Source: Verrucomicrobiota bacterium (GTDB lineage Bacteria; Verrucomicrobiota; Verrucomicrobiia; CAIQCK01). From it: a DNA stretch of 64,000 nt. The DNA lies in assembly GCA_016235595.1 (NCBI GenBank), contig JACRJX010000026.1, forward strand, positions 1 to 64,000. The letters run 5' to 3'. Position numbers and translations under genes: made by a program. This document shows, piece after piece, positions 1 through 8,770 of this stretch (the stretch's first letter is position 1; the number at the start of each line of letters is the position of its first letter). The notes beneath the pieces are model-generated. The model searched no databases. It had not been told where the DNA came from and saw only the letters and a list, made by a program, of their open reading frames with translations.

Positions 1-987
1 ACCCATAGCGCGGCGGGCGCAATCAATCATACGCTGAACCTCAATCCGGCCGTCAACCCGACGGTGGAACCGCGCAAGGGCGGGCCAGCCCAATTACTGT
101 TCACGTTCAACAAGGAAATGATGGCCGCCGACGGCACGCTCGACGCCAGCGAGTTCACACTCACCAACGCAACGTATGTGAGCGCGAGCATCCTGAGCAG
201 CAACCTGACGCTGAATCTGACCAACGCGGTGGATCAATCGAAGGTGACGGTGGTGCTTAACGGCCTCAGCGACCTGACGGGCAACGCGCTGGTGGGCACC
301 AACGCGGTAAAGATTCGCAGTCTCTATGGCGATGCCAACCAGAGCGGGACGGTGAACATCGCCGACATGCAGGTGATCAAGTTCAAGCTCGCCTCATCGG
401 TGTCGGCGACCAACTTCCTCTACGACGTCAACCTCAACGGCCTCATCAACATTGCCGACATGCAAGTGGTCAAGACCATGTTGTCGCATACCGTGCCGCT
501 GAACAGCGTGGATTCGGGTGCAAACTCGCTGGTGACGCTCCTGAGCACGGCGTTAGCGGCAACGGCCGACAGCAGTGTCAGCTCGGTGACGATGGGCGAG
601 GCGTTGGGCGCGCCGGAGTTGGTGTGGAACACGGACGGCGACGCAGTGTGGACGGCAACGACGGCGCTGGATGGTAGTTTGATGGCGTGGAGCGGCAGCA
701 TCGGCCACCTGAACGTGTCCTGGGTGGAAACGACGGTGACAGGACCGGGGACGCTGATCTTCCAATGGAAGGTGTCGTCGGAAGCGGATGCCGACTACCT
801 GACGTTCTCCATTGACGGCGAGGACCAACCCGGCCGCCTCTCTGGCGAAGTGGACTGGCAGACGCTGACGTTCAGCATCCCGTCGGGGACGCATCGGTTG
901 ACGTGGACGTATGCAAAGAACCGCGCCAACGCCGCCGGTCTCGACGCCGGCTGGCTGCGACGGGTTCTTTACCAGCGCAACCCGTAA
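1..987 (+). CDS. Dockerin-repeat secreted/surface protein, 3' part only
   Basis: The reading frame is open from base 1, so the gene begins outside the window; the GTG at 64 is only the first start-like codon inside it. An N-terminal Ig-like (Big_5-type) stretch ends near base 325. Two dockerin-like calcium-loop repeats follow at about 328-480 (GDANQSGTVNIADMQ and DVNLNGLINIADMQ), then a beta-rich C-terminal module of the kind that ends in AGWVDxV in large PVC surface proteins. Here it reads AGWLRRVLYQRNP and stops at 987. The +1 frame at the same place reads DGFFTSATR, a better match to the expected ending, so a one-base frameshift near 955 is likely. Type I dockerin-like repeats in PVC bacteria are common on extracellular proteins; the partner and function are unknown. 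Confidence 0.75.
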   Translation, partial: THSAAGAINHTLNLNPAVNPTVEPRKGGPAQLLFTFNKEMMAADGTLDASEFTLTNATYVSASILSSNLTLNLTNAVDQSKVTVVLNGLSDLTGNALVGTNAVKIRSLYGDANQSGTVNIADMQVIKFKLASSVSATNFLYDVNLNGLINIADMQVVKTMLSHTVPLNSVDSGANSLVTLLSTALAATADSSVSSVTMGEALGAPELVWNTDGDAVWTATTALDGSLMAWSGSIGHLNVSWVETTVTGPGTLIFQWKVSSEADADYLTFSIDGEDQPGRLSGEVDWQTLTFSIPSGTHRLTWTYAKNRANAAGLDAGWLRRVLYQRNP

Positions 988-1030
988 GCGTGACGATTGC
1001 CTGAGGTCGGGCACGAGCGATTGGGCGGGT

Positions 1031-1447
1031 GCGCCGGTGAAGGATGAGGACTGGCTGACCCTCAGCACCATTCACTCTGCCAAAGGTTGCGAGTGGGACG
1101 TGGTGTTTCTGATTCATGCCACCGGCGGCGTCATCCCGAGCGACCTCACCACCGGCAACGCCGTCGAGATCGAGGAATAGCGGCGGCTGCTTTACGTCGC
1201 TATGACGCGCGCTCGGAACTGGCTCTACGTCTGCTTTCCGTTGCGCTACTACGCCGACAAGCATGCACTTGGTGACCGCCATAGTTATGCACAACTTACT
1301 CGCTTCATTCCAAACGACGTGCGCGCACTGTTCGAGCAAGTGACGCTGACGCTGCCCAAGCCGCCGTCAGGGGGCAGGGGAGGCGCGAAAGTGGAGGCCG
1401 ACGCGCGCGCAAAAATCCGCGGCCTCTGGTCGTCCGAAGGCGGTTGA
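1031..1447 (+). pseudogene. Remnant of UvrD/Rep-type helicase C-terminus
   Basis: This frame encodes helicase motif V (TIHSAKGCEWDVVFL) and motif VI (RRLLYVAMTRAR), diagnostic of superfamily 1A UvrD/PcrA/Rep helicases. The first three quarters of the protein (Walker A and B, motifs Ia-IV) are missing. A TAG at 1178-1180 splits the remaining frame exactly where family members have Glu or Gln before RRLLYVA, so a single G-to-T change could explain it. The remainder is proline- and glycine-rich and stops at 1447. Truncation plus an in-frame stop indicate a dead gene. The left edge of homology abuts the shifted end of the dockerin gene, which suggests a deletion junction. Confidence 0.8.
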
Positions 1448-1616
1448 AGGGAAATGGAAGGTCGTCCGATGAACACGTGAAACGCGCGGAAGCTTTTCCC
1501 CTTCATCTTTCGCGCCGTCAGCGCGTTTAACGGGCCGACAAAACATCTCTCTAACGCGACCTTGTCATCGCTGACCGATGCCGTATAATCCACCACGCAA
1601 ACTCACGGAGGAAATC
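1448..1616. other. Intergenic region upstream of Lon-like gene
   Basis: No gene is seen. The only clear signal is a strong Shine-Dalgarno (GGAGG, about 1607-1611) five bases before the ATG at 1617, which fixes the start of the next gene downstream of an in-frame ATG at 1578. Confidence 0.5.
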
Positions 1617-3482
1617 ATGAACCGAGTCCGCCTCTCCGCCTTCGCAGCCGCGCTGCTGCTGGCTCATCCCGCGACAGACGTTGCCCAGACAACAGTCAGC
1701 GATGCCACATCGTCGCATGTCATCAACTTGATGCCGCTGATTGATCCGACAAGGGACGCAGTTGATGGGAAATGGACGATGCAGAACGGCAAGTTGGTAT
1801 CGGAACTCGGTGGACGCTCACGATTAATGATTCCTTACGAACCGCCGGAAGAATACGACTACCGAATCGTTCTCAGTCGCAGGCAGGGAAATGGATATGC
1901 GCTGCAGTTCCTGCCACATAATGAGCACGCCGCTCTTTGGATAATGGGCACCAAAGACGACACACTTTACGGGTTTGAACTGATTGGGGGCAAAGGCATC
2001 TATGCCGCAAACAATCCGACAGCAAAGCACACCACTCTTGGCTTCGCATCTGGTCGCTCATTCACTTCACTTGTGAAGGTTCGGAAGAACGGCTTGACAG
2101 CCTTCATGGATGGCAAACAAATCACGGAGTGGAAGACCGACTTTACCGACGTCAGCATTGGCTCTTACTGGGAACTTCCAAATCGTCAACTCCTGGGCAT
2201 TGGATGCTCCAGAGCCTCTTTCGTTTTCGAGAAGATCGAGATCGTGGAGGTCACGGGCAAGGGAAAACCTCTGCGTGAGTCGGCAAGCCCTTCATCCGAA
2301 CAACCGCCGCCGGTCGCTGCCAATACGCAGCCTGGCGCGCAGAAGGAAGCCGGCAAGTTTGCTCGCAACCAAAGCAGCATCAAGGCTCTTTATGTCATTG
2401 AGACCCGGGCCGGTATGCGAGCCGGCAGCGCCCAAGACATCATTGCCACTGTTGAGCGCGGCGGCAGCAGCCGCGACAAGGTGTGCGACTTCGTGGCTGA
2501 TGTTGCGAAGGATACGAGAATTTCGATGCAGGAGGCCGAGCGGTTGTTGAAGCTGCGCTATCCGACATGGGAGTGGGGCTGCAAGGTCCGCTTCAGCTAC
2601 GCCAACAAATACACCAAGCAAGCAGGCGGTTCCGCAGGCGGCGCGTTCTCGGTGCTGCTGTTGTCGCTGCTGGACGGAATGCAAATTGATCCTGGCTACG
2701 CCATGACCGGCGACGTGACAGTGGATGGGAAAATTCGTGAAGTGGGCGCAGTGGCGGAGAAGATTCGCGGCGCGGTATTGGAGAACTGCAGGATCATCGC
2801 CGTGCCCGATACAAACAAGGAAGACCTTAACGATCTGGCAGTCCTCTATTCGCCGGCGATGTTTTGGAGCGCCCAGATATTCTCAGTCGCCACGCTGGAC
2901 GAGGCGGCGGCACTGGCGCGTGTGGATCGCGCAACGAATCTGGCAAGTGCCGTCTCGCTATTTGCTGAAGTTCAGTCTCGGCTCGGCCAGAACGCCGGAG
3001 CGGCGGCCTTGCGCAATACGTGGGTGTATCAATCGCTGCGGGAGATATTGCGGCTGGCGCCGAATCATCTGTCGGCGGAGTTCATGTTACGGGCGGCTAA
3101 CAACCAGCTTGCACCGACGCTGTCGCTGAGAACCTCTCTGGATGAGATATGGACGGCCGCAACACCCCTGCTGGCTGGATTGCTGAGCAAAGACCCGGAT
3201 CCAAAGGCCCATCACCGCTTCGCGCTGAGGAAGGTGCCAGATGACGTAATCAAGACGCTGTCTGCGCGGTTGGCCGGGCTTCAGTTCCGGATACATCCGA
3301 AAACGCGAGACTTGAAACTGGCGATCACCGAATACGTTTCGACGATAAACCAGTTGATGCACCAACCGACAACGATTTCCCGATCCACATACGAGCAATT
3401 CCTCGCGAAGAAGGAGAAGGTGTTGGGCGAAGCCAGTAATCTCGGCACGGATCGTAAGGTGCTCGAAGAGATGATGCACTGA
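1617..3482 (+). CDS. Exported protein with Lon-type (S16) protease domain
   Basis: The 621-residue product starts at 1617 behind GGAGG and has a short signal peptide (residues 1 to about 23, hydrophobic AFAAALLLA). Residues about 30-210 form a beta-rich region resembling the DUF1080/laminin-G-like fold (family match uncertain). A Pro-rich linker follows, and residues about 250-430 resemble the Lon proteolytic domain: Ser339 in GGSAGG and Lys382 in GAVAEKIRGAV. Their spacing of 43 residues equals that of the Ser679/Lys722 catalytic dyad in E. coli Lon. The MTGDVTVDGKIREVG segment between them is also typical of S16. No AAA+ ATPase is present, so it would act without ATP-driven unfolding, probably in the periplasm. 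The C-terminal 190 residues are helical and unassigned. Substrate unknown. Confidence 0.75.
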   Translation: MNRVRLSAFAAALLLAHPATDVAQTTVSDATSSHVINLMPLIDPTRDAVDGKWTMQNGKLVSELGGRSRLMIPYEPPEEYDYRIVLSRRQGNGYALQFLPHNEHAALWIMGTKDDTLYGFELIGGKGIYAANNPTAKHTTLGFASGRSFTSLVKVRKNGLTAFMDGKQITEWKTDFTDVSIGSYWELPNRQLLGIGCSRASFVFEKIEIVEVTGKGKPLRESASPSSEQPPPVAANTQPGAQKEAGKFARNQSSIKALYVIETRAGMRAGSAQDIIATVERGGSSRDKVCDFVADVAKDTRISMQEAERLLKLRYPTWEWGCKVRFSYANKYTKQAGGSAGGAFSVLLLSLLDGMQIDPGYAMTGDVTVDGKIREVGAVAEKIRGAVLENCRIIAVPDTNKEDLNDLAVLYSPAMFWSAQIFSVATLDEAAALARVDRATNLASAVSLFAEVQSRLGQNAGAAALRNTWVYQSLREILRLAPNHLSAEFMLRAANNQLAPTLSLRTSLDEIWTAATPLLAGLLSKDPDPKAHHRFALRKVPDDVIKTLSARLAGLQFRIHPKTRDLKLAITEYVSTINQLMHQPTTISRSTYEQFLAKKEKVLGEASNLGTDRKVLEEMMH

Positions 3483-3542
3483 GGCGTCAGGTTCGCTGAA
3501 ATCCGTCTAGCGTTCGGCGGCGGGGCGTTGTAGTCTGCGGGC

Positions 3543-5978
3543 ATGACGCGCTACCAACGACGTGCGATCAATTTGGGACTCCTGTTGGGGATCATTGTCT
3601 GTTTTTCCATCGCACTGCCCGCGCGGGCTGTCGCGGTGAGTGAACGGGAGATGATTGAGCAGGACTGGCGAAAGCAGGACGGCATCGGGACACAACGGAA
3701 TCCCGCTAAGTATGAGGAGGCCATCTCTCGGTTGTTCGAGCGGGGTGATGCGTTGTTGCGCGACCTGCAATCGGCCAAGGCGGCTCTGGGCGATTTGCCA
3801 CAGCGTTGGGAGGAACTGCGCAAGGAATGGCAGGCGATGGTGGCTGCGAAGGAGGAGGGGACGCGCGGGGAACAGCTCTGGCGGCGGGTGCATGAGTTGC
3901 GGCGGCAGATTGTCTTCAGAAATCCGCTGGCGAAGACGGGACCGCTGCTGTTTGTAAAGCAGGTGCCGAGCATGTTCAGCCACCAGCTCACGCAATACTA
4001 CGGCAGTTGTGCGCGGCCGGGAGGCGGCATGTTTGTGCTGGATGAACCGGGCCGGACGATGCGCTGCCGGCAGCTTGCGAAGGACTCGTTACAGGTCGGC
4101 AGTTTTCAGCACGCGGATGTGTCTTACGACGGCAAGCGCGTGATGTTTGCGTATTGTCAGGTGGACAAGGCGTCGACGAATCGCGAAGAGCACGCGAATT
4201 ATCATTACCATCTCTACGAAATGGCGAGCGACGGCTCGCGGCTGCGCCAGCTCACGGATGGGCCGTTTGACGATTTTGCTCCGCGCTATCTGCCGGACGG
4301 GCGCATCATCTTTATCTCGTCGCGGCGGGGTGGCTTCCATCGTTGCGGGCGCGGGCCGTGCCCGACCTACACTTTGGCGCTGGCGAACGGCGACGGCTCC
4401 GACCCGCATCCGATCTCGTTTCATGAGACGCATGAGTGGGACCCGGCGGTGCTTAACGACGGGCGCGTCATCTACACGCGCTGGGACTACGTGGACCGCA
4501 ACGCCGTGCATTATCAGCAGCTCTGGAGCGTTCGTCCGGATGGCACGGACGTGCGGGCGTTCTACGGAAACTACACGCTGAATCCCGTGGGTGTGTGGGA
4601 AGCGCAGGCGGTGCCAGGATCGAGCCGTGTGATGGCCACAGCGGCGGCGCATCACGCGATGACGGCGGGTTCCATTATTCTGCTCGATGTGAAGCGCGGC
4701 GTGGACGGTCTCGATTCGATCACGCGGCTGACGCCGGACGCTTTGTTCCCGGAGAGTGAAGAGCCGGTGTCGCACGGCACGGCCAAGCCGGCATTCTGGC
4801 GGGCGCCGGGGGGAGGGGCGAGACCGTCGCCGGTGCCACCGGAGGCGGTACGCTGGCCGGGCCACTGTTATCGCTCGCCGTGGCCGCTGTCGGAGAAATA
4901 CTTCCTTGCAGCCTATAGTTACGACCCGTTGATTGGCGAACCGAGCGCGAATCCGGCGAACATGTTCGGCCTCTACTTCGTGGACGCGTTCGGGAACAAG
5001 GAACTGCTCTATCGCGACCCGGACATTTGCAGCCTCTGGCCCGTGCCGTTGCGGGCACGCCCGAAGCCGCCCGCGCTTCCGTTGCTCGCAGAGGCTGCGA
5101 AGAAAAAGGAATCCGGATCGTCGAGATCTCCTCATGCGTCCAGTGACGGCATCTTCTTCCTCGAAAACGTTTACAACGCATGGCCGCGGTTGACGGATGT
5201 GCGTATCACGCGCCTTCGCGTCGTCCAAGTCCTGCCGAAGACGACGCCGCACATCAACACGCCGTCGGTCGGCGTGGCCAACGCGTCGCCGGGCAAGCAG
5301 GTGCTCGGCACGGTGCCGGTCGAGGCGGATGGCTCGGCGTATTTCCGTGCGCCGGCCAAAATCGCGCTGGCATTCCAGGCGTTGGATGAGCATGGACAGT
5401 CAGTGCAGACGATGCGGAGCATCACCTATCTCCAGCCGGGCGAGAGCGTCTCGTGTGTCGGTTGTCACGAACAGCGCAGCAGCACCCCCTCATCGCACCG
5501 CACGGCGATTGCGCGCACACGACCGCCGTCAACGATCATGCCCGGTCCCGACGGTTCGAAGCCGCTGAGTTATCCGCTCCTCGTCCAGCCGGTGCTCGAT
5601 AAACATTGCGTCTCATGTCACGGCGGTGCGAAACCCGCGGGCAAAGTGGCGCTTACCGGAGAGGCGCAGGGTCATTACAGCGTTTCTTACAACGCGCTGA
5701 TCAAGCGCGTGTCGTTCTCCTCGTGGGGTGGCAAGCCGGGCGATTTCCGTGTCGTCAACAGCGAGCCGTTGTCGCAGCCCGGCTTCTTCGGCGCGCGCGG
5801 CAGCCCGTTGATGAAGATGCTTCAACAAGGCCACCATAGCGTGGCGTTATCGCGCGACGATGCTGATCGGCTGGCAACGTGGATGGATGCGAACGCGCTC
5901 TTCTATGGGACGTTCGATGTGGCCGATCAGGCCCGCCAGCAACGCGGCGAGCGGATCGAGGGGCCGAAGCTGGAGTAG
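3543..5978 (+). CDS. Exported dihaem protein with beta-propeller, hydrazine synthase alpha-like family
   Basis: This 811-residue product has a Sec signal (residues 1-29, ending PARA). A helical stretch follows to about residue 130. A TolB/WD40-like propeller region (about 140-420) contains repeats such as SDGSRLRQLTDGPFDDFAPRY and DGRIIFISSRRGG. Two CxxCH haem-binding motifs lie at residues 638-642 (CVGCH) and 689-693 (CVSCH). This matches the family annotated in many PVC genomes as hydrazine synthase alpha-subunit-like; true hydrazine synthase needs beta and gamma partners, and none is nearby. A periplasmic c-type cytochrome with an unknown redox or sensing role is the cautious reading. It stands alone, 60 bases after the Lon-like gene. 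Confidence 0.75.
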   Translation: MTRYQRRAINLGLLLGIIVCFSIALPARAVAVSEREMIEQDWRKQDGIGTQRNPAKYEEAISRLFERGDALLRDLQSAKAALGDLPQRWEELRKEWQAMVAAKEEGTRGEQLWRRVHELRRQIVFRNPLAKTGPLLFVKQVPSMFSHQLTQYYGSCARPGGGMFVLDEPGRTMRCRQLAKDSLQVGSFQHADVSYDGKRVMFAYCQVDKASTNREEHANYHYHLYEMASDGSRLRQLTDGPFDDFAPRYLPDGRIIFISSRRGGFHRCGRGPCPTYTLALANGDGSDPHPISFHETHEWDPAVLNDGRVIYTRWDYVDRNAVHYQQLWSVRPDGTDVRAFYGNYTLNPVGVWEAQAVPGSSRVMATAAAHHAMTAGSIILLDVKRGVDGLDSITRLTPDALFPESEEPVSHGTAKPAFWRAPGGGARPSPVPPEAVRWPGHCYRSPWPLSEKYFLAAYSYDPLIGEPSANPANMFGLYFVDAFGNKELLYRDPDICSLWPVPLRARPKPPALPLLAEAAKKKESGSSRSPHASSDGIFFLENVYNAWPRLTDVRITRLRVVQVLPKTTPHINTPSVGVANASPGKQVLGTVPVEADGSAYFRAPAKIALAFQALDEHGQSVQTMRSITYLQPGESVSCVGCHEQRSSTPSSHRTAIARTRPPSTIMPGPDGSKPLSYPLLVQPVLDKHCVSCHGGAKPAGKVALTGEAQGHYSVSYNALIKRVSFSSWGGKPGDFRVVNSEPLSQPGFFGARGSPLMKMLQQGHHSVALSRDDADRLATWMDANALFYGTFDVADQARQQRGERIEGPKLE

Positions 5979-6079
5979 GGGAAGTGGAATGCCGGGTTGG
6001 CGGAACGTCGAGCCGTTAGCGCAGGTTCAAACGGTTTCCCGGTATTTCGATGTTCGAGCGTCACATGGCTACATGGATA
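5979..6079. other. Convergent intergenic gap
   Basis: This short gap lies between converging genes. A weak nine-pair inverted repeat (AATGCCGGG / CCCGGTATT with one wobble) flanks about 45 bases, but there is no T-tract, so no terminator is called. Confidence 0.3.
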
Positions 6080-7273
6080 TCAGCGTCCCACTGCTTGTCC
6101 GTGGCCAGCGAAGAAATAACCAAAACCGTAGGTGACGGCGGCGGCGATGATGCTGACAATGGTCATCTCCATGCCGCTCTTGAACCAGTTCAGGCCTGTG
6201 ACGAGCGTCTTGGCCGCGCCCACGATGAAGTGAGCCGCGATGCTGATGCCGAGCGACCAGACGACCGCTGTCATGCCGCTGGTGAAGAAGAACGGGATCA
6301 CCGGGATGAACGCGCCGATCATGGTGGAGACGGCGGCGGAGATGGCTGACAACCACGGGTTTGGGAAGGAGCCTTCTGAGAGGCCGAGCTCCTCGTGGAG
6401 TTTTGTTTCAAGCAGGTGTTCCGGATTCTCGGCCATTCGCTTGGCGAGCATCTTCGCTTCCTCTTCCGAGAAACCTTTCAATTGATACATCAGTTCCAGT
6501 TCTTCGCGCTCCTCAGCGGGGTTCATCTCGATCTCGCGACGCTCGCGGGTGACTTCTGCCTCGAATGCTTCACGTTGTGACTTGGCCGCGAGCCACGCGC
6601 CGGAACCCATCGAGAGCGCGCTGGCGATCATGCCGGCGAGACCTGAGGCGAGAACGATACCGCTCTGCGCTCCGTAGCCCGCCATGCCGCTGACAATACC
6701 GAAGACCGCGCCGAGGCCGTCGTTGATGCCGTAGATGGCACTGCCGAGCCAGCCACCGGTGGCGTGATGCCGTTCATGCTTGATGAGGATGCTGAGCCGG
6801 CCGCGAGGATCGGTGGGGCTGGGCGGCGCCTGAAGCATCGCGTTGAGAATGCGGCCGTGGCTGCTCTCTTCTTCGGCGATTTCCTCGGCGATTTGTTTCG
6901 TCTGGTTGTCGCCGAGACTCTTGAGTTCAGCGAGCTGAACGGCGATGCCCACTTCCTCCTCCTGTTCCATGCGGCGCACGACAGCGTCCACGCCGAGCTG
7001 GCGGTAAAGCCACTTGCGCCAAGTGCTGCAATGCCCTGCGGCAGCCGGGGGCGGCTCGACGCCGAGATCCTTCAATTTGCGCGTCCAAATGGCGGCGTGT
7101 TTGGCTTCGGCCTCCGCCATCCTCTTCAGCACGGTGCTGCGGTGCGGGTCGCGTTCCAACGAAGCGAGGTAGTCGTAGATCTCAGCGTTGCGCCGCTCGG
7201 CCAGCACGTTGTTCAACAGCGCCTTCACAAATTGATCGCGATCGACAGGAGGGTTGGACGTCGGTGTCGTCAT
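6080..7273 (-). CDS. Ferritin-like/VIT1 fusion, membrane-bound iron (or manganese) protein
   Basis: The 397-residue product joins an N-terminal ferritin-like di-iron domain (about residues 10-165) to a C-terminal VIT1/CCC1 transporter domain. The ferritin part has ExxH ligand motifs (EAKH and EESSH). The transporter part has the GGWLGSAIYGINDGLGAVFG start and several transmembrane helices, including the last two near the C-terminus. The architecture matches MbfA, a ferritin-VIT1 iron exporter known from alphaproteobacteria. The ATG at 7273 was chosen because upstream in-frame codons give low-complexity sequence overlapping fmt on the other strand; an ATG at 7291 is possible. Neither start has a clear Shine-Dalgarno. 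Confidence 0.85.
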   Translation of the reverse strand: MTTPTSNPPVDRDQFVKALLNNVLAERRNAEIYDYLASLERDPHRSTVLKRMAEAEAKHAAIWTRKLKDLGVEPPPAAAGHCSTWRKWLYRQLGVDAVVRRMEQEEEVGIAVQLAELKSLGDNQTKQIAEEIAEEESSHGRILNAMLQAPPSPTDPRGRLSILIKHERHHATGGWLGSAIYGINDGLGAVFGIVSGMAGYGAQSGIVLASGLAGMIASALSMGSGAWLAAKSQREAFEAEVTRERREIEMNPAEEREELELMYQLKGFSEEEAKMLAKRMAENPEHLLETKLHEELGLSEGSFPNPWLSAISAAVSTMIGAFIPVIPFFFTSGMTAVVWSLGISIAAHFIVGAAKTLVTGLNWFKSGMEMTIVSIIAAAVTYGFGYFFAGHGQAVGR

Positions 7274-7394
7274 AGGATTGAGCGGAAGCATGGAGTATTT
7301 GGCGGCGCAGCGCAAGGTTGGGGCGGATTGCCGAGGCAAGCGAATTTGTTTCTTCGCGGCGACGGGCGGGTTCTGGTATTGATTCATGTGAATC

Positions 7395-8354
7395 ATGAGA
7401 ATTGTTTTCATGGGAACAGCGGATTTCGGCGAGCCTTGTCTGGAGGCGCTCGTCGCGGCGCGCGACCACCAGGTCGTCGGCGTTGTGACGCAGCCAGACC
7501 GGCCGGTGGGGCGACAGCAGAAGTTGACGCCACCGCCGATCAAGACGCTGGCGTTGAAGCACGGCCTGCCGGTGTTTCAGCCGGAGAAGATCCGGCGGCC
7601 GGAAGCGGTGGCGCAACTTCGCGAACTCGCGCCGGAATTGATGGTGGTCGTGGCCTACGGGCAGATTTTGCCAAAGGACGTGCTGAACCTGCCGCGGTTC
7701 GGCTGCGTCAACGTCCATGGGTCATTGCTGCCGCGTTGGCGCGGCGCGTCGCCAATCCAGGCGGCACTGCTGGCCGGGGATGAGTTCAGCGGCGTGACGA
7801 CGATGTTGATCGACGAGGGGTTGGACAGTGGACCGATGTTGTTGCGGGAACGGGTGGAGATTGATCCGGCAGATGATGCGGCATCGTTGCACGACAAACT
7901 CGCCGCGCTCGGCGCGGGACTGCTGATGAAGACGCTGGCCGGGATCGCCGACGGCACGCTTCGGCCAACGCCGCAGCCGGGCGAGGGAGTGACCTACGCG
8001 CCGAAGATCAAAAAGGAGGACGGCTTGGTGGATTGGTCTCAAGCGGCGCGGCAGATTCGGAATCGCCTGCGGGCGTTCACGCCATGGCCGGGACTATTCA
8101 CCTTTCTGCCGGCGGAATCCGGCCCGCGCGTGCTGAAGATATGGTCGGCTGCGCTGGAAGCGCAATCGGCGGCGGCAAACGCAGCTGTTGGCACGGTGAT
8201 GGCAGCGGACAGAAACGGGATCGTTGTTGCCGCGGGCGAGGGGACTCTGGTGATTCGCGAACTTCAGGTTGAGGGCGGCCGGCGGATGAACGCGGAGGAG
8301 TTTCTGAGGGGGCATCGGCTGGCAGTTGGTGTGAGATTGGGCCACAGGGTGTGA
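7395..8354 (+). CDS. fmt: Methionyl-tRNA formyltransferase
   Basis: The enzyme transfers formyl from 10-formyl-tetrahydrofolate to Met-tRNAfMet for translation initiation, in the cytosol. The 319 residues match the family length. The N-terminal Rossmann start (MRIVFMGTADFG), the catalytic region NVHGSLLPRWRGASPIQ and the C-terminal OB-like domain are all visible. The initiator tRNA it acts on lies in the same window at 45.2 kb. It diverges from the ferritin-VIT1 gene with about 120 bases between. The usual partner def (peptide deformylase) is not adjacent. Confidence 0.97.
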   Translation: MRIVFMGTADFGEPCLEALVAARDHQVVGVVTQPDRPVGRQQKLTPPPIKTLALKHGLPVFQPEKIRRPEAVAQLRELAPELMVVVAYGQILPKDVLNLPRFGCVNVHGSLLPRWRGASPIQAALLAGDEFSGVTTMLIDEGLDSGPMLLRERVEIDPADDAASLHDKLAALGAGLLMKTLAGIADGTLRPTPQPGEGVTYAPKIKKEDGLVDWSQAARQIRNRLRAFTPWPGLFTFLPAESGPRVLKIWSAALEAQSAAANAAVGTVMAADRNGIVVAAGEGTLVIRELQVEGGRRMNAEEFLRGHRLAVGVRLGHRV

Positions 8355-8414
8355 GATTCCTTGCGGGCGGGGGCCGATTCTCCAGGGTGGATTGAAAAAA
8401 ATGTCAACACACTA

Positions 8415-8443
8415 TTGACAGAAGCGAGAATTTCGTTAGTATT
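8415..8443 (+). promoter_or_regulatory. Sigma-70-type promoter of the tRNA-Thr/tuf supercluster
   Basis: A perfect TTGACA box (8415-8420) is followed after 16-17 bases by TAGTAT/AGTATT (8437-8443). It is the best promoter-like sequence in the 280-base gap after fmt and is correctly placed to drive tRNA-Thr, tuf and downstream genes. Confidence 0.65.
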
Positions 8444-8514
8444 GCGGGCCGCGTTGCACTAGAAGATGTGGCAGCGTGAGTTGCGATAAGAAGCGAGTAA
8501 AAAGAGAGTTAAGC

Positions 8515-8572
8515 CCGCGGTGCGTTTTGGATCCCGCAAGGAGCAAAACGAGGCGGTGTTTTTTCTTTTTTT
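8515..8572 (+). terminator. Hairpin with T-tract in the tuf leader, possible attenuator
   Basis: CGTTTTG (8523-8529) pairs with CAAAACG (8544-8550), with extra pairing inside (TCC/GGA) and outside (CCGC 8515-8518 with GCGG 8553-8556). The stem is followed directly by T6CT7 (8559-8572). It has the form of an intrinsic terminator but lies downstream of the promoter at 8415 and upstream of tRNA-Thr. It may therefore act as a leader attenuator, or it may simply end fmt transcription while a weaker promoter lies beyond it. Confidence 0.5.
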
Positions 8573-8592
8573 CTCGGCAAGCGATGGACGGT

Positions 8593-8618
8593 AAAATCGC
8601 TTGTGCGCGGGCGATTTT
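8593..8618 (+). other. Perfect 8-bp hairpin before tRNA-Thr
   Basis: AAAATCGC (8593-8600) and GCGATTTT (8611-8618) form a perfect stem with a 10-base loop, ending 18 bases before the tRNA. No T-tract follows. A processing or pausing role is only a guess. Confidence 0.35.
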
Positions 8619-8636
8619 GGATGCGGTTGAACTGAT

Positions 8637-8712
8637 GCCTGCGTAGCTCAGTTGGTAGAGCACGTCCTTGGTAAGGACGAGGTCATCGGTTCAATCCCGA
8701 TCGCAGGCTCCA
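8637..8712 (+). tRNA. tRNA-Thr (anticodon GGT)
   Basis: A full cloverleaf can be drawn: acceptor GCCTGCG/CGCAGGC, D arm GCTC..GAGC, anticodon stem CGTCC/GGACG with loop TTGGTAA (anticodon GGT), T arm ATCGG/CCGAT, discriminator T and encoded CCA (8710-8712). It lies 58 bases upstream of tuf, as in the thrT-tufB arrangement of enterobacteria. Confidence 0.97.
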
Positions 8713-8770
8713 GTTTGACAGCAAACGTGAATTAGAAATAACAAGCAGAGCGAAAAGAGCAGGAGATACA

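Noticed and set aside
4089..5393. A 434-residue minus-strand frame opposite the dihaem protein
   Set aside because: Arg- and His-rich antisense artefact; the plus-strand gene has a signal peptide and haem motifs.
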